NCBI GenBank assembly: GCA_036873755.1
Contig: JAVTVY010016083.1
Coordinates: 1 to 64,000, forward strand
DNA length: 64,000 nt
Source of the DNA: Hanleya hanleyi
Lineage: Eukaryota > Mollusca > Polyplacophora > Lepidopleurida > Hanleyidae
Reading direction: 5' to 3'
Part shown: piece by piece, positions 21,600-33,840 of the stretch
How the letters are laid out: the number at the start of each line of letters is the position of its first letter
Position numbering within the stretch: position 1 is the first letter of the stretch
Notes under the pieces: model-generated
Told to the model about the DNA's origin: nothing
What the model saw: the letters and a program-made list of their open reading frames with translations, nothing else
Database searches by the model: none
Program-made: the position numbers and the translations under genes

Positions 21600-23960
21600 G
21601 GGTTGGAAATAACCTATTTTGTCACGAGAGTTGGTCAGAGATACCATTCCAAGGGAGAATGTTCATATGTCATTCACAAACGGAATATTCTCCACTGAAG
21701 ATATCACAGAGTAAACTTGCTATTGCTGAATAGGCTTGGTCCGAGGGGTTCTTCATGTTAAACAGTATAACGTCAACAATACTAATAGTTGAATTTGCTT
21801 CCCATTCACGAGTTCAATATTCATAAAATCCCATCGTCAGAGTTTGTAACCTCCTAAACTATCCGTGCAAAAATATCTGACAGTAGAAAGTATACAATCT
21901 GATGCCATGAGAATAGATCCATTATAGTCGTTCTGCCACTTAACGTTTTGAATAGATTATTTTAAACATATTTTAGCTCATTTGGTTTTACCTGTTTGGG
22001 TGTACTGGTACCCATAATTTTAAAATTCATATAAAGAGCCGATAAAATTAAAATGCATACACATTAGAATACGCATTAGAATATTGTACATGTATATATT
22101 TTGCATAGATGGTTGTCCCAGATATGCCTTTAGGGACGATGCTGACGATAAGCCAATCAATAAATTGTCCGTTGACATAGTATAATAGCATCCTCACAGC
22201 AAATGACCGTTCTTCTTATACATTGCAACGCCAATTATATCCCTCAGAGTTGGAAGCTGAACATTTGGCATTGTAATATAATTAGATATGATCACGAAGG
22301 GCCGATTATATCGAGTTGGCCTAACATGCACTTTTGTGGTTGACAGATTTCAAGGATAGCTGTCATAAATGTAAATCTCCAAGGGTCATTACTTGACAGC
22401 TACGAGTACAACATATCAATCGTGAATACCAGTGATCAGAAATCCGTCCTTTTGATGCAACTCATCCTTTGTAGGTCTGCTAGGATAACTTGACTTGGGA
22501 TGGAATTTTCTGACAATTGTCAGCCTCAAGCTTTCCATCAACACAGGCATACCATTATCCAGATTAGTCATTCCGAGACCATAGTTATAGCGACCACTTT
22601 TTTCCATCACGATCATCACATAGAGTTCATATTTCCACAGAGTACCCTCGAACACCATGCACCATCAAAGACTTCAACCTGACAACCCTTGATCACTGTT
22701 ATAAACAGTATTACCGTATACATCACCGCCGAAGGAACCCCGTATTGGTAAATTACTCTACGATCTCGGTTGGTAACACTTAGCAAGCATAATACTTAAC
22801 AATTCTCGCGGTCGTCACCTCCTCACAGTGACGTCATTAGTCTGGCAACTAGCTGGTGTGGTATAGACTGGGATGAAGCAATGCTGTTGGAAAGCATGGT
22901 GGGATATATACCTGCTTAGACGACTTCTTTGAGATCGGTTGATTTCAGTTATTCATATTATCCACTTCTGCAGATACTGTAGGGTGACTATGCAAAAGAA
23001 TTTTGGCTGAATTGTCCATGAAAGCAGGCCACAGCGACAATTTTCTCAGTGAAATAAACAGCTAAAATACTAGTAGGTGAACGGCATGGTCCCGCCAGAC
23101 CAGAAGTTATGCACCTTATCTCAGTCCGCATAATAGACGGCACTGTTCCCCATGAAATGGATAAAATACTTCATTGGTTGAAAATCTTGTCTTCTGATTG
23201 AACTATTGTTTGCTTTCGAAAAATACTTCTCATATATGGCCGCGGGTAGATAGTACCCCCAGCATGTTACCGCACCCTGTTTTAATATTCTGAAACCAAC
23301 TTCCCGATTGTACCGTATACCTCATTATAAATGATTTAGCTTTGTAATAACATACCACATCTTAAATTTTTATACTATAGGAATAATTAAACCTTTATAT
23401 AGTGTCCTCAGTCAGTTTTCAAGAACTTTTGCGGGTACCAGTAATGGCCTATGTTTTGGAGGAGATATATTACAACAAGTGAAATGACAATGTATCGGAC
23501 AGTTCTTGGAACATGAATTTGCATTTAAAATAATTTTCATTTCAAGTAAAACTAATATCTCATTGTAAAATCCAATTTCTATCATTCAAAATGTGAATTC
23601 AATTTCTATCGTTCATAATGTGATAATTAATTTTAATTTTATTTTCTTGACTGTAATCTTTTAATTTATTGTCCACCAACCAATGACCCATCTGAGAAAT
23701 TTGTCTTTTTCTCGGTCAGGAACTTTCAAGACTTCATGATTACCGATTATACGGACTTACAAGTCAGTATACAGCAATAATATATTTCACAGCATCATTT
23801 CCCCCATTTTTTAAATAATAAAGTCATTTATCACCTATGTACTATGAATTCTGCATCCTTCATAGCAATGATAATTACTGTATCAGTCAAATTTGCGGCC
23901 ACCAGCTCATGATAATAAAATGAGAATGTAATTTCTCAAAATAGAACGTTTTTTTATCAG
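21600..23960. other. No gene recognised
   Basis: Beyond the duplication. An 80-codon minus-strand frame (22416-22658) has no motif I know. 23560-23640 is AT-rich with ttctatc.ttca repeats. I see nothing else. Confidence 0.5.
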
Positions 23961-23965
23961 AAGCT

Positions 23966-23995
23966 CCGCCCCCTTCATTTTCATTGGCTGATTGG
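23966..23995 (+). promoter_or_regulatory. Possible GC box and paired CCAAT boxes
   Basis: CCGCCCCC is followed ~15 bases later by ATTGGCTGATTGG, which reads as CCAATCAGCCAAT on the other strand. The spacing resembles a vertebrate-style proximal promoter, but there is no recognisable gene downstream, only a 60-codon frame. The match could be chance. Confidence 0.2.
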
Positions 23996-24194
23996 AGTCA
24001 CGTCAGAGATTCATTACGCGCTAAGTTCTCACGCACTCGCCGGACGAGTTCAACGTTATTGCACACAAGGCCGATGTATACGATTTATTTACCGATATAT
24101 GAAGCTCAAATCAACGAAGCTCGAGCACCAAATATTCTGGTCAATAAAGACGTGTTTAGTATGTAAACTCTGCAGAATTCATAGTATATAGGTG

Positions 24195-24375
24195 ATAAAT
24201 AGATCATCATACTTTGTTTTCAGTTCATGTCGTTCGAGATGTTTTCCCATCACTCGCGCGGTGATACCAACTCTCGTCCTGCCTTTGGCAGGACTCGAGT
24301 TGGTATCACCGCGCTCGCGATGGGAAAACATCTCTCACGACATGAACTGAAAACAGCGTATGATAATCTATAAAT
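24195..24375. mobile_element. Large hairpin (foldback MITE)
   Basis: Arms 24198-24283 and 24287-24372 (~86 bases each, about 10 mismatches) surround a 3-base loop (ttt). Words such as ggtgataccaactc and gatgttttcccatc pair with exact complements. Arms are CpG-rich compared with flanking DNA. Mismatches cluster in 2-base tc/ga pairs. No target duplication could be assigned. Confidence 0.75.
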
Positions 24376-26119
24376 CCATCGAGTATCGCAACTAAGATAT
24401 TGCTATATCATCGCAATATTCTTGAAATAGGAAATTGTATTTCGAATGTATATATTTATAACTATGAAATTTTGACTACCACAATATAATGGGGAGTATT
24501 TTTCTGATCGCAAAATTTCATGATATTCTTCAGTCAAGAATAATCAATATTTCCTTTTAATGCACAAAATACCAAGGAAATACTGGACTTGTTGCACTTA
24601 TATCATCATGGCTTGAAAGGTGTTCTTTAGGAAAAAATCTTCATTAAATTATAGGTAATATTCTGCCAATTCAATAATTCACTAATATTCACTAATATCA
24701 CACTGATTTAACGAAAATAACCCTCAAGTCTACAATGGAGACCTACAGGTAGACCTACATACGCGGGATCATCAGCCCGAATATAGACCTAGGCAGTGCG
24801 CAGTAATTAGGCCAAAGTTTCATTTGGAATCTTTCGTGACTTAAACTCTTTTGGTACATTATGTTGATCCTCCATAATGTAGCGATGTAATGTATCGAAA
24901 AATATCCAAGTAAAGCCCCCATTGTTGCAGTAACCAGCAAACAACCACCGAGGATCGGGTAAACGCCATTTCCATGTAGCTTCAATGCAAAGTGACCATT
25001 TTCACGCCCTTGCAGAATATACAACGCCGTAGAATCCAAGCGAAGAGAGAAAAATCTCACTTCCGTTATGTTCGCGAAAATGTCCAGATACGAAGCCTCA
25101 TAATATGATTGAGCAGACGACGTGACTCAGATGCAGAAGTATATGCCAGGTGGACAAAGCCATAAACAGACAGGTGGGGTCATTGTTATATAATGGTATT
25201 ATCACAAGAAATAAGTCACACGTGATGGGTGGAAACGGCTATATACTCGTTCGGTTTTACTATATGTCAGTAATACTAACTGAGTATAAATATTATTCCC
25301 ACATGTAAGTGGAAACTGTGAAAAAATGTTAAAACCCCCAACATGAGGGATATAGGGATACATGTAGTATCAGAATGATAGATCGGTTTATTTTCCTATG
25401 TAACCAACGCCTACAGGGCGTAATAGCTTCAGCACAGTAAGATATTGACGCAGGTGTTATACGAATGTGAAAAGTCACTTTCACTCTTCGAATAAGAAGA
25501 AAAAACGCATAGCCATTTCTCTTGCACTGCCAAGTATATTAACGCAGTTATTTTTGTAGGACGATTACTCTTTAGAATATCAGTTTTGGAACACGTGGGA
25601 GTTGGTGCAGAAATACAGAAGGAGTGTCTGGAATAATAATATTCCCAGAGAAATTGGCATTATGAATAGATGGCAGGTTTTGAATACAATAGGTCAAAAG
25701 TTACCGAAGATATGTTATTACTGCTGATCACGAATAAATCGATGAGTGAGGTACTCGTTAACTGAGTTCGTCGTCAAGTTCAGCTTAAGGTGATATGGAG
25801 AATCTCTCCCGCGTTGCGATGTTACAGGCTTCTACATTGAGACAGAAATTAAGAAAATATATAAATACATTCTGCTTCAGTTTAGGTCGAATGTCAGTGG
25901 AAGATTACCGCCACTCTGATCGAGCAACTGCGATGTTATTTTCACACCTGGCGTCTGCAAGTTAGTAAACGAAACGTAGTTCCACCATCAAATACATTAG
26001 TTCAATATTAATAAAATAGCATTAGCCTTATGAACTTCAATATATCCGTGCACACATTTGACTGCGTACGTAAAAACAGTGACTCAATCCAAGAAACACA
26101 AATTTTCATTGTCTAGCCA
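24376..26119. other. No gene recognised
   Basis: A 101-codon minus-strand frame (24755-25060) includes a hydrophobic run that could form one membrane helix, but it has no family resemblance or splice context. Otherwise featureless. Confidence 0.45.
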
Positions 26120-26590
26120 CGATCCTTTATAAAATATCGTAAAATTGAATCTGGCCTAGACAAAATATATCTAGTTCGTGGTCAGTCAGGTTGTATATAC
26201 TGCAAGCCCATCACCAGTATTATGAATTTTAAAGGCACGCTATAACTCTTTAAAACATTTCGCATTAACTAGAATTTAACCTTGTTAAATTAGGTCAAGA
26301 TCCGTCAGCTTGAATATGTTATATTCGACCACCAGTCGCATCTATAGTATGAATTTGCAATAGTTTAGATGTAGTCATTCAAACGATATTACCAATACAA
26401 TAGGTCAAGTTCAGTTATCGCCTTTAAGCTTCTGACTCATCACCATTCGCACTTTTGTATATGAAATTAGAAAGCCTGACAGTAATCCTTCAAGATATAT
26501 TGTGCTAAAAAGCAACATGGACAAACAGACGGAACCATCACGCAGACAATACCCGTTGGCCAAATTTGGTAGAGGGGTGACAATTAATAG
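26120..26590 (+). repeat. Decayed relative of the 129-bp-repeat element
   Basis: Shares taggtcaag.tc.gtca words at about 26180, 26288 and 26400, the phrases catcacca..cgca and tatgaatttg.aa, and the right-end block gacaaacagacggaac...gacaatacccg...gaggggt. The AGGTCAAGGTCA sites are mutated here. Confidence 0.65.
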
Positions 26591-28128
26591 GCTTCTTCTT
26601 TGCCATAACAATCCACATCTGTCAACTGTACTTAAATCAAAAAGATAACAATTTTCAATGATTTACTGATTTACTGATTAACCTTTTGACCTCGAAATGA
26701 ATAGAGTTCCTCTTTGCTTCTTGAGTAAGGTATACTCAAAGTTTGATACGAATCCATACCATGGGACTAGAGATATCGCACGGAAAATTTATGCTAACCG
26801 ACGGATAGATGAACAGAACTCGCTATAGCAACACACGTACTCGTCTTCGGCGTGCGTATACAATGTTGGAAACTTGTAGTGATATGAATAATAATGGGAA
26901 CATTTATATAGGTGTTTAATGAGTTTAATTATATACACCCCGCCCCCACCTCTAACAAATCACACATACATTTTCACAGAAAACTAACGCTGTCCACTTC
27001 TGTTGCATCTTATCTCATTTGAAGTAGATCTTGTACTGTTGTAAGATTTCGTCGTTGTGCAGACGGACAAATCAACGGACAAATTCAATTCTAAAGGGTG
27101 TCCTTTCCTGCCAAGATACATCATTGCGGTATGGGGGATAGCCGCTAAGAGCGAAAGAAGGGAAATGCTCTAGTAATCAAGGATGTAATACATTAGACAG
27201 ACAGCAACTAGGGGTTGTTGATACAGGTGCTACAGTAAACACACGTCTGGTCTGCACAAGTTCACAGACTGTATCCCTATTTTCCTCAGAGCAGCAGATG
27301 TGGTCATGATGGGGAATCTGGAGTTCAGACCTTTTCACTAAACGTTTTCGACAAATCACCCTAAAAACACCCCACATTGCCCCCAAGCCTCCCAAAACTC
27401 TTGTTTTGAGCGCCGGAGCCTTGCTTCTAAGGGGATTGTGGTGTCCCTTGTGTATCCATCGCGGCATTCAACAACTCTCATTGAACTTCATGTAAAGAAC
27501 GATATAAATATCCAATATTTGCAAATGATTAATCGACTTAGAGACAAGAATATTGACCATTTCTTAGATTCCCTTAAATCTCATCATCGACGTTCTTATG
27601 TGTTAATTTATAATCTATACTTATTTAAATCACTGGCTTTTGTAAGAAACATCAATTGCTCCTATAATTCAGAATTCTTATATTGCTATATCGAAACGGC
27701 GCAGGTCTGCATTAGTCCCATAAGAGTCCCATAAAAAGACTAGTTTGGTAACATGTAGTTTCCGTTGAATCTTCGTGATCAATTCTGTGATGCTACAATG
27801 TGATTGATTATCAAATTTTTAATTTTGGAGAGCTGAAATGTCGCTTATCCCTAGCTAAAATGTTTCTCAATATTAAAGCATAGGCAGAGACAAAATGATA
27901 TAAGAAGCTTTCACAGCAGGTCAAACAGAAGGTCGATAAATTATTTGGCATTTACATCGGGAAACCTGAAATGTGAGGGTCAATAGCCTCAATAACATTT
28001 GATCTTCAATGGATAATAACCCCTGACCAATTACTACTGCTCAACCCTAATATGTTTAGGCCTCGTCGCTTATTCAGCATAATTTCATAAATATTACAAA
28101 AATACTGTTTTCAGCGAATTGTTCAGGT
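26591..28128. other. No gene recognised
   Basis: Short frames on both strands (for example 27177-27467 minus, 27438-27734 plus) have no recognisable domain. I see nothing else. Confidence 0.45.
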
Positions 28129-28576
28129 TACAACACATATAAGGGAAGTTGGAAGAGGTGCCGACATACTGACTGCGTCATATGACTTCACAGAATAGTC
28201 TTCTGGTAAACCTATTCTAAAGCACATACCAAGAATCTAACGATTCGAGATATGTGTTGTATCTCAGGTACGCTTTTATTGTACCTGTTCATGTGGCAAC
28301 TTGAATGATATGACCACACGGCCCCTAGCACCGGCATAAGCGGTATTAGATACAAATCTAGAGAGCTATGATGGAAATGCTCTGACAACTCGTATACTGG
28401 TAATTGGTGAGCTGTTACGCTGTGACAACTCGTACATCATGTACATGGGAGATTGGTGAGCTGTATCGTCGCCAGATGTAAATGACGGCAATTAACACAA
28501 AAGACTAGTCTGTAAGGCCCGATGTCGACCCAGCATCAACTTCCCACAAATGCCAACATATATCAAAGACCAAAAG
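28129..28576 (-). mobile_element. RepA, near-complete unit
   Basis: Extends from caacacatataagggaag through the core cggcccctagcaccggcata and the region ggcccgatgtcgacccagc to atatatcaaagaccaaaa. It lacks only the last ~70 bases found in the dimers at 1245-1316 and 43760-43826. Unlike those it is not dimeric. Confidence 0.8.
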
Positions 28577-29589
28577 TGTCTTTTCTGTCATCCTAATCGA
28601 TATGATGCATTTATAAAACTTTCAAAACAGGTGTTAGATAAAATAAATAGCATCAGATTGCAAAAGTGTAAGCTAAAATATCTGATCACATATCAGTCTT
28701 CTACTTTGAATTTACATGAACAACATATCTATGAACAACATATCTGTCAGACGAGTAGATTTGGGTCTGAAGTTACATACAGAGAAAGTGCAAAAATTTA
28801 TGGCAATTCAGTATAGAGATTACAGGATGAGATCCTCCATGCAGATTTCTCCGTTCCAGGCCCGCATCAACATGTGGGCATTACAGCTATTACTCGAACC
28901 GTCCGTTTAATATAACAGCCAATGAAAGTACGGCGTTTATGTGTGAGACGCCATCATCGTGTAATCTCAATATATTTTGACGAATGTCTACTTCACGCGG
29001 GGGAAAAGCTGGAGGACGCTCGGTTCATGGTGGAAGCCTCTCTTATTAAAACGAATGAGAGGACGAAATTTACAACACATTGCCTGGCGTTGAATTCGCT
29101 CAAATATGGGCATATTCAGAAAGTTCACGAAGACTGTTCGGAAAGCCTATTAAAACGAATGGTCTTCGTCCTGGTAAATTCGTAACTGTCATACTCGTCT
29201 TTGTCAGACGAACCGTGACTCGGGATTATCACAGGATGACTGCAGAACGCATGATCTGTCACCTTGCGTAACCTCGTTTTCTGTATTCAAGTTTTATATT
29301 CTCCTCTCTTTCCGCTGCTCATTTACGAATAACGTTAAGCCACAAGAATGTCTTCAATTCCTCATAGAAAACAGATCTTTATGGCAAATCCGAATTCCTG
29401 TGTATTTCATCCAGTTACCTTTGTCTGTTTCTTTCATCGCTTGCTGTCAATGTGGCCACGTTTCTTCCAAAGACTACTAAGATCAATATTAGCGACAAGA
29501 ATGTGTAATTATTCAAATTCCAGGAGACGTCCCGATATTTGCAGGGAGCTCTTTTGAGAGACATTCCGACAACACAACTGGTTACTATT
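28577..29589. other. Overlapping short open frames, unrecognised
   Basis: Frames of 60-90 codons overlap on the plus strand (28550-28816, 28716-28910, 28922-29185). None carries a known motif. The density could mean an old transposon coding region, but I cannot support a name. Confidence 0.3.
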
Positions 29590-29705
29590 CGATGCATCTC
29601 GTTTATATTTTTTGCAACAGATCGTATGCATTGCAGAAAATTTTATCAATAATGCGACACTGTGGGAAAATGGAGTTAGCTACTTGATTGTGATTACCTA
29701 TTCTA
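29590..29705 (+). repeat. Local duplication, copy 1 (partner 30672-30785)
   Basis: Both copies contain gatgcatctcgttt, agatcgtat..attgcag, and a gttagctacttgattgtgat block, in the same order and orientation about 1.08 kb apart. Confidence 0.65.
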
Positions 29706-29819
29706 TACACGAGTATATGAAAGAGAAATAAAAGTATGAAAACTGGATACCCAATCTGAAGATTCAATTGTATAGAGCTTTATAGATATTCTAGTACATC
29801 ATGGGATATCGTTCAGTTG

Positions 29820-29930
29820 GTCAATCGAAATTTTCAAAAAGGAATTCCGTAATTTCATTGGCTTGTGGAGAAAACATTCAGCCAATCAGAGTTTCTGTAA
29901 AGGTCCATCGATCTGTGCGTCATAGGACCA
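29820..29930 (+). repeat. Dispersed repeat (partner 32160-32275)
   Basis: Shared sequence: ttcattggcttgtggagaaa, then cagccaatcagagtt and gtaaaggtccat/ctga. A CCAAT-type inverted pair (attgg ... ccaat) frames it. Class unknown. Confidence 0.55.
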
Positions 29931-29933
29931 ATG

Positions 29934-30333
29934 ACAAGCGTCTTGTCTGTCATTCATTATTCAGCCGTCGTCCATTAAAAAATACCCGCGTCCATGATCC
30001 AGAGACCTAGTTCATGTTCCATGTAACAGCATTATCACCAAATTTAAAAAGACTATCATAGTATACATAAACATGGGCTAGCTTCTTGCAAGAGAGAAGC
30101 GGTCAAAAGATTTCAATGATGCCGTCAAGACATCTTGATGTTCCACAAATCCGTATCGCTGATCAGTATTCTTAATCCATATGATATTCGCAGTAAAAGT
30201 CGTCATCTGGAGAATGATGTATCTCAGTCACGCTTTGATTGTAGCTGTTCATATTAATACCATCAGGATGTTGATGTACATGGGTTCATATATAGGCCCC
30301 TAGCCTCGGATTAAGCCGGATTAGACACAAGTA
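29934..30333 (-). mobile_element. RepB tail
   Basis: Runs from caagcgtcttgtctgtcatt and ttcagccgtcgtccatta through agagagaagcggtcaa, tgtatctcagtcacgctttg and ggcccctagcctcgg to attagacacaagta. It is truncated just before the position of the RT stop codon. Confidence 0.75.
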
Positions 30334-30671
30334 GCTGCAAGGCTTAATGTTACATGGAATGTTGCATTCTTGTTTCTTTCTGGTGACCATGAACAAGTCC
30401 CGTGAAGCCACAAGGCGATCTTTAAATCTTGCAGAAGCTGGCGTCTTACAGCTGTTGAGAATACCCGTGTCTTCCAGCGAATATGGCAAATTATCGCTGG
30501 TTTTATCGGTAGTTATTGAGGTCATATCTCTCAATGAATACTACGCTATTCCGATCAATAGAAATTAACTGAAAGTGAATACAATATTTTGGAGACGTCA
30601 TAATATTTATTGGTATGAGCGAGCTTTCAAGGGAGATATTGTGACAAGCTAAGACCACTGGCGGATATCAT

Positions 30672-30785
30672 GATGCATCTCGTTTTTTGGTAATAGATCG
30701 TATCGATTGCAGCAAATCTGATCAATTATGTGATACTATCGGGAAATGAAGTTAGCTACTTGATTGTGATCACTCTATATAACAC
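30672..30785 (+). repeat. Local duplication, copy 2 (partner 29590-29705)
   Basis: See partner. This copy has lost about 8 bases after gatgcatctcgttttt and differs by scattered substitutions. Confidence 0.6.
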
Positions 30786-33460
30786 AGGGAATATGTACTG
30801 GCAGTACCGGGATGCTAACTCATTGTCCAATGGACAGCCAGTTGTTCCTAGTAGATGATCGAGGTAGGTACTGTTGAAATCTTACATTATATAGAAAAAA
30901 TATACATCTAGAAGATCTTAACATGTAAGACAGTACTATTCTGGTCTAGAGTGACGCTTGACTGGAAATACGCATCTCTGCTTTATTCACAAGTGTCGAG
31001 CGGTTTCCTGGTCGAACATACCTTCCAATATTTTCAGTCAGTGAAATATTAGTTTCATTTTCTCTATGCTGATAAATATGTAGTAATTTTGTAGTTTCGG
31101 GGCATGCAAGGCCATCTGCTAAATGTACCGAAAGGTTCCACATTAAGATACATTTTTCCCCCTTCCATTAAAATGACAGGATATTAGATCAACGAGTATA
31201 AGGTATCAAACAGTCAGTGTATAAAAAATAATAAAGGCAGTTCACTCTGAATAAACAGTCATACAAAATATTGACATCGTTTGGTACACGGTTTGTAGTG
31301 CAACTTAGACAAGAGGTTCTAGTCGGTGCGGTCATTTGTTTAAGACCCGGAACTGACGGAGAAACCCCAAAACAACGCGTCCAGAAGTAAATGCTTGCGA
31401 GAGATAACTTATTCAGCGGTATTTGTTTACCGTTTTAAAGACCTTTTGTCGCTTCTCGTGAGCAATTTTTATTCTAAAACGTTGGTATACTCCTCCATTT
31501 TAATATGATTAACATCGCTTTCCTATGTACTTCCATTCTTACCTGTATGAGGATAAAAAAATTTACCCAGATCTAACCCAATCACATGTTACCATGTTTA
31601 CAACTACCTGTTGTCCCCTACACAATGACATAGCATCCCGGTATAACCGTGAAATCGGATGACGTATTCCGTGCTGCATTGTGGGATTGAAGAGAATATG
31701 TCGTCGTTGTGGCGCATGTTGAAAGAATGGGAAGAGCCCATAATCTACTCAAAATAAATTTTGGCTTAGCACAAGATTGATCGCGCTTGATGATTTTGAC
31801 CAACAACGATCCTAAGAAAAGTTAAATAACCTTGAGAGTATTGTCAACATCTGGAAGGATGAAAATTTGCTCTATTCACGTCACCTCCCGTTTGAAATCT
31901 AATACTGTGTACTTCAATATATCCAATGATGCAATTCGATTTTGGGCCAATGACGTAATCACGGTTTTCTCTTATTAGAGGCGAAAAATACCACCGGAAA
32001 TACGGGAATATGATAGAGAGCTATACGTGTATGAAAGAGTCCTCCTCTCTGCATCAAGGCATATCTTCGGGTATATGAACGCCTGATTGGACCTTGATTA
32101 CACATTGTAACACATTGTAGCAATGCATATCTTCGGGTTTAGGAACACCTGATTGGACAATTCAAATTTTTAAAACTAAATTAGGTAAGTTCATTGGCTT
32201 GTGGAGAAAATTGGAAGAATATCCAGCCAATCAGAGTTATTGTGTAAAGGTCCACTGACCTATGCCTCACAGAAACAGAGCCGTTGTATTATATGTTTCT
32301 ATTTCTTGAAAGTTGTCAACACACATACAATGGTTGGTAAACGTACGTCTATTGGTTCGCTAAACCATTTGTCAACCTACCACACATCCGTAATGGAAGG
32401 GAAAGGGACAGTTTTCGGAATTTTTCTGTCAGGCAGACTTCGAAATACAGTTCTAAGGGTTGAGCAAGACAAAAAACATACGGTAATTATTTTATCATAT
32501 ATCTGTTACTGTAACAAAAACCTCTGTTTTCAACGTTCTACAAACTTCTCCCACAGATTGAGGAGGATATTACTTTCTTCGTATAATAATATGCTTTTAA
32601 TACTTATAGCTCAATGATATTTCTGTCACTTCAACGTAACACAGCATAAAGAAAATTTCCATTGTTCGCAAGTGGGAAATGTCTAGTTCTCTTCCACAAA
32701 CGGACTAAAAATGTTCACATTTCTTTGAAAATGATGGTATAACAGGAGAAGGGCACTTCACATGGGATAAAATGTACATCTAAGGTGGATTTTACTGCAC
32801 CAATCAAACTACGGTACGACATTGTACAGGTTCATCATGCACTTGTTTGAATGATTCCAAGTCAAGCCATCTCTCTTTATTATTTCACCAGATTGGCTGG
32901 GAAACTATATCATCTATCATTTGACATTTTGATATTTCCATTTAGGACCACCAGGCATGAAAACGTCTTTCCATCAAGGATTGTGAACAGATTTGTACAA
33001 ATTACTTTTTTCGGGGCCACATTCAAGTACTGAAATTATCTGGCGCAGTTGCCTATTAATCAGCTGTCCATTTCTGATTCTTAAAGACATGCGCTGATTG
33101 TTTCTTATAGATTTCATGAATTCATCTAGATCGATTACCTTTGCTTCCCCCTTGTTACTGGATAATTATGTTTTTTTTTGTATCTACAGACCCATCCCAA
33201 GTGAAGTTGTAATAAGTGGATTTCATCTATTTCATAAAGCAGACAGACGGATTCGGTAGATTGAGAAATAATCTATTCAGTTTTGGTATGAAAATTCAAT
33301 TTAACTCTACACAAGACAGCTGTTTCTCCTAGTGTTCAGGACAAGTTTTTATCTCCTTAATTATTGAATCGAGATTGAGTGGTAGCATTTCTTCCCAATT
33401 CGAAGCGAATATGACCAATATCAGTTTAAACGTATCATTTGACCAACAACTCATCGTAAG
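30786..33460. other. No gene recognised; two small repeats
   Basis: 32058-32159 holds a 34-base word repeated once, 66 bases apart (gcatatcttcgggt......gcctgattggac). 32160-32275 is the partner of 29820-29930. A 138-codon plus-strand frame (32201-32617) starts inside that repeat and has no recognisable domain. Nothing else is seen. Confidence 0.45.
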
Positions 33461-33840
33461 CTAAAAGGCGGACAACACTGTCGATGGAGACGCGTATGAT
33501 CCATTCGAGATAAACGTTGTGTCATACGCGAAAAGATTTTTGTATTCAACATCTAATTTTATATCTTTTATTTCTTCATTGTTTCTTATCGTTAGTGAAA
33601 GTATCTCTTCGCATAATATAAACAGATAGGGCGAAAGCGAATTACCTTGATTGCATCCTCCGTTTACTTCAAAAAGGGCCAAAAGGGCCAAAGAAAATCA
33701 CACTGGCGAAGGAAAGATGTAAATCTGTTGTAGAAAGTATTGATACAACTTTTTATGGAGTCACCAATAACAGTTTTAAAACCTTATTAATGAAGTCCCA
33801 TGATACAGTATCAAAGGTTTTTTGAAAATGAATTGGAACA
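33461..33840 (-). pseudogene. Decayed L1/Tx1-like reverse transcriptase fragment
   Basis: Minus strand. A segment at about 33810-33836 reads FQKTFDTVSWDF, an RT motif-A-like region. After frameshifts it reads VNGGCNQGNSLSPYLFILCEEILSLTIRNN (quoted in parts: VNGGCNQGNSLSPYLF and ILCEEILSL), the conserved G-QG-PLSP region. It then reaches FAYDTT where an active enzyme has (F/Y)ADDT, so a catalytic Asp is lost. Flanking domains are absent. The copy is old and inactive. Confidence 0.7.

Larger units (their letters stand above)
13660..21600. repeat. Tandem segmental duplication, unit 2
   Basis: Holds blocks a to i in the same order as unit 1. It carries its own insertions: the 129-bp-repeat element (17232-18680), the foldback element (18864-19140), ~480 bp at 19400-19880, and ~720 bp at 20145-20865 containing repeat Y copy 2. 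It lacks the LINE tail, RepA copies and SINE of unit 1. No open frame is conserved with unit 1. Confidence 0.8.

Noticed and set aside
22416..22658. 80-codon minus-strand frame as an exon
   Set aside because: No domain, no convincing splice sites, no neighbouring exons.
32201..32617. 138-codon frame as a gene
   Set aside because: It starts within a dispersed repeat and has no recognisable motif or codon signal.
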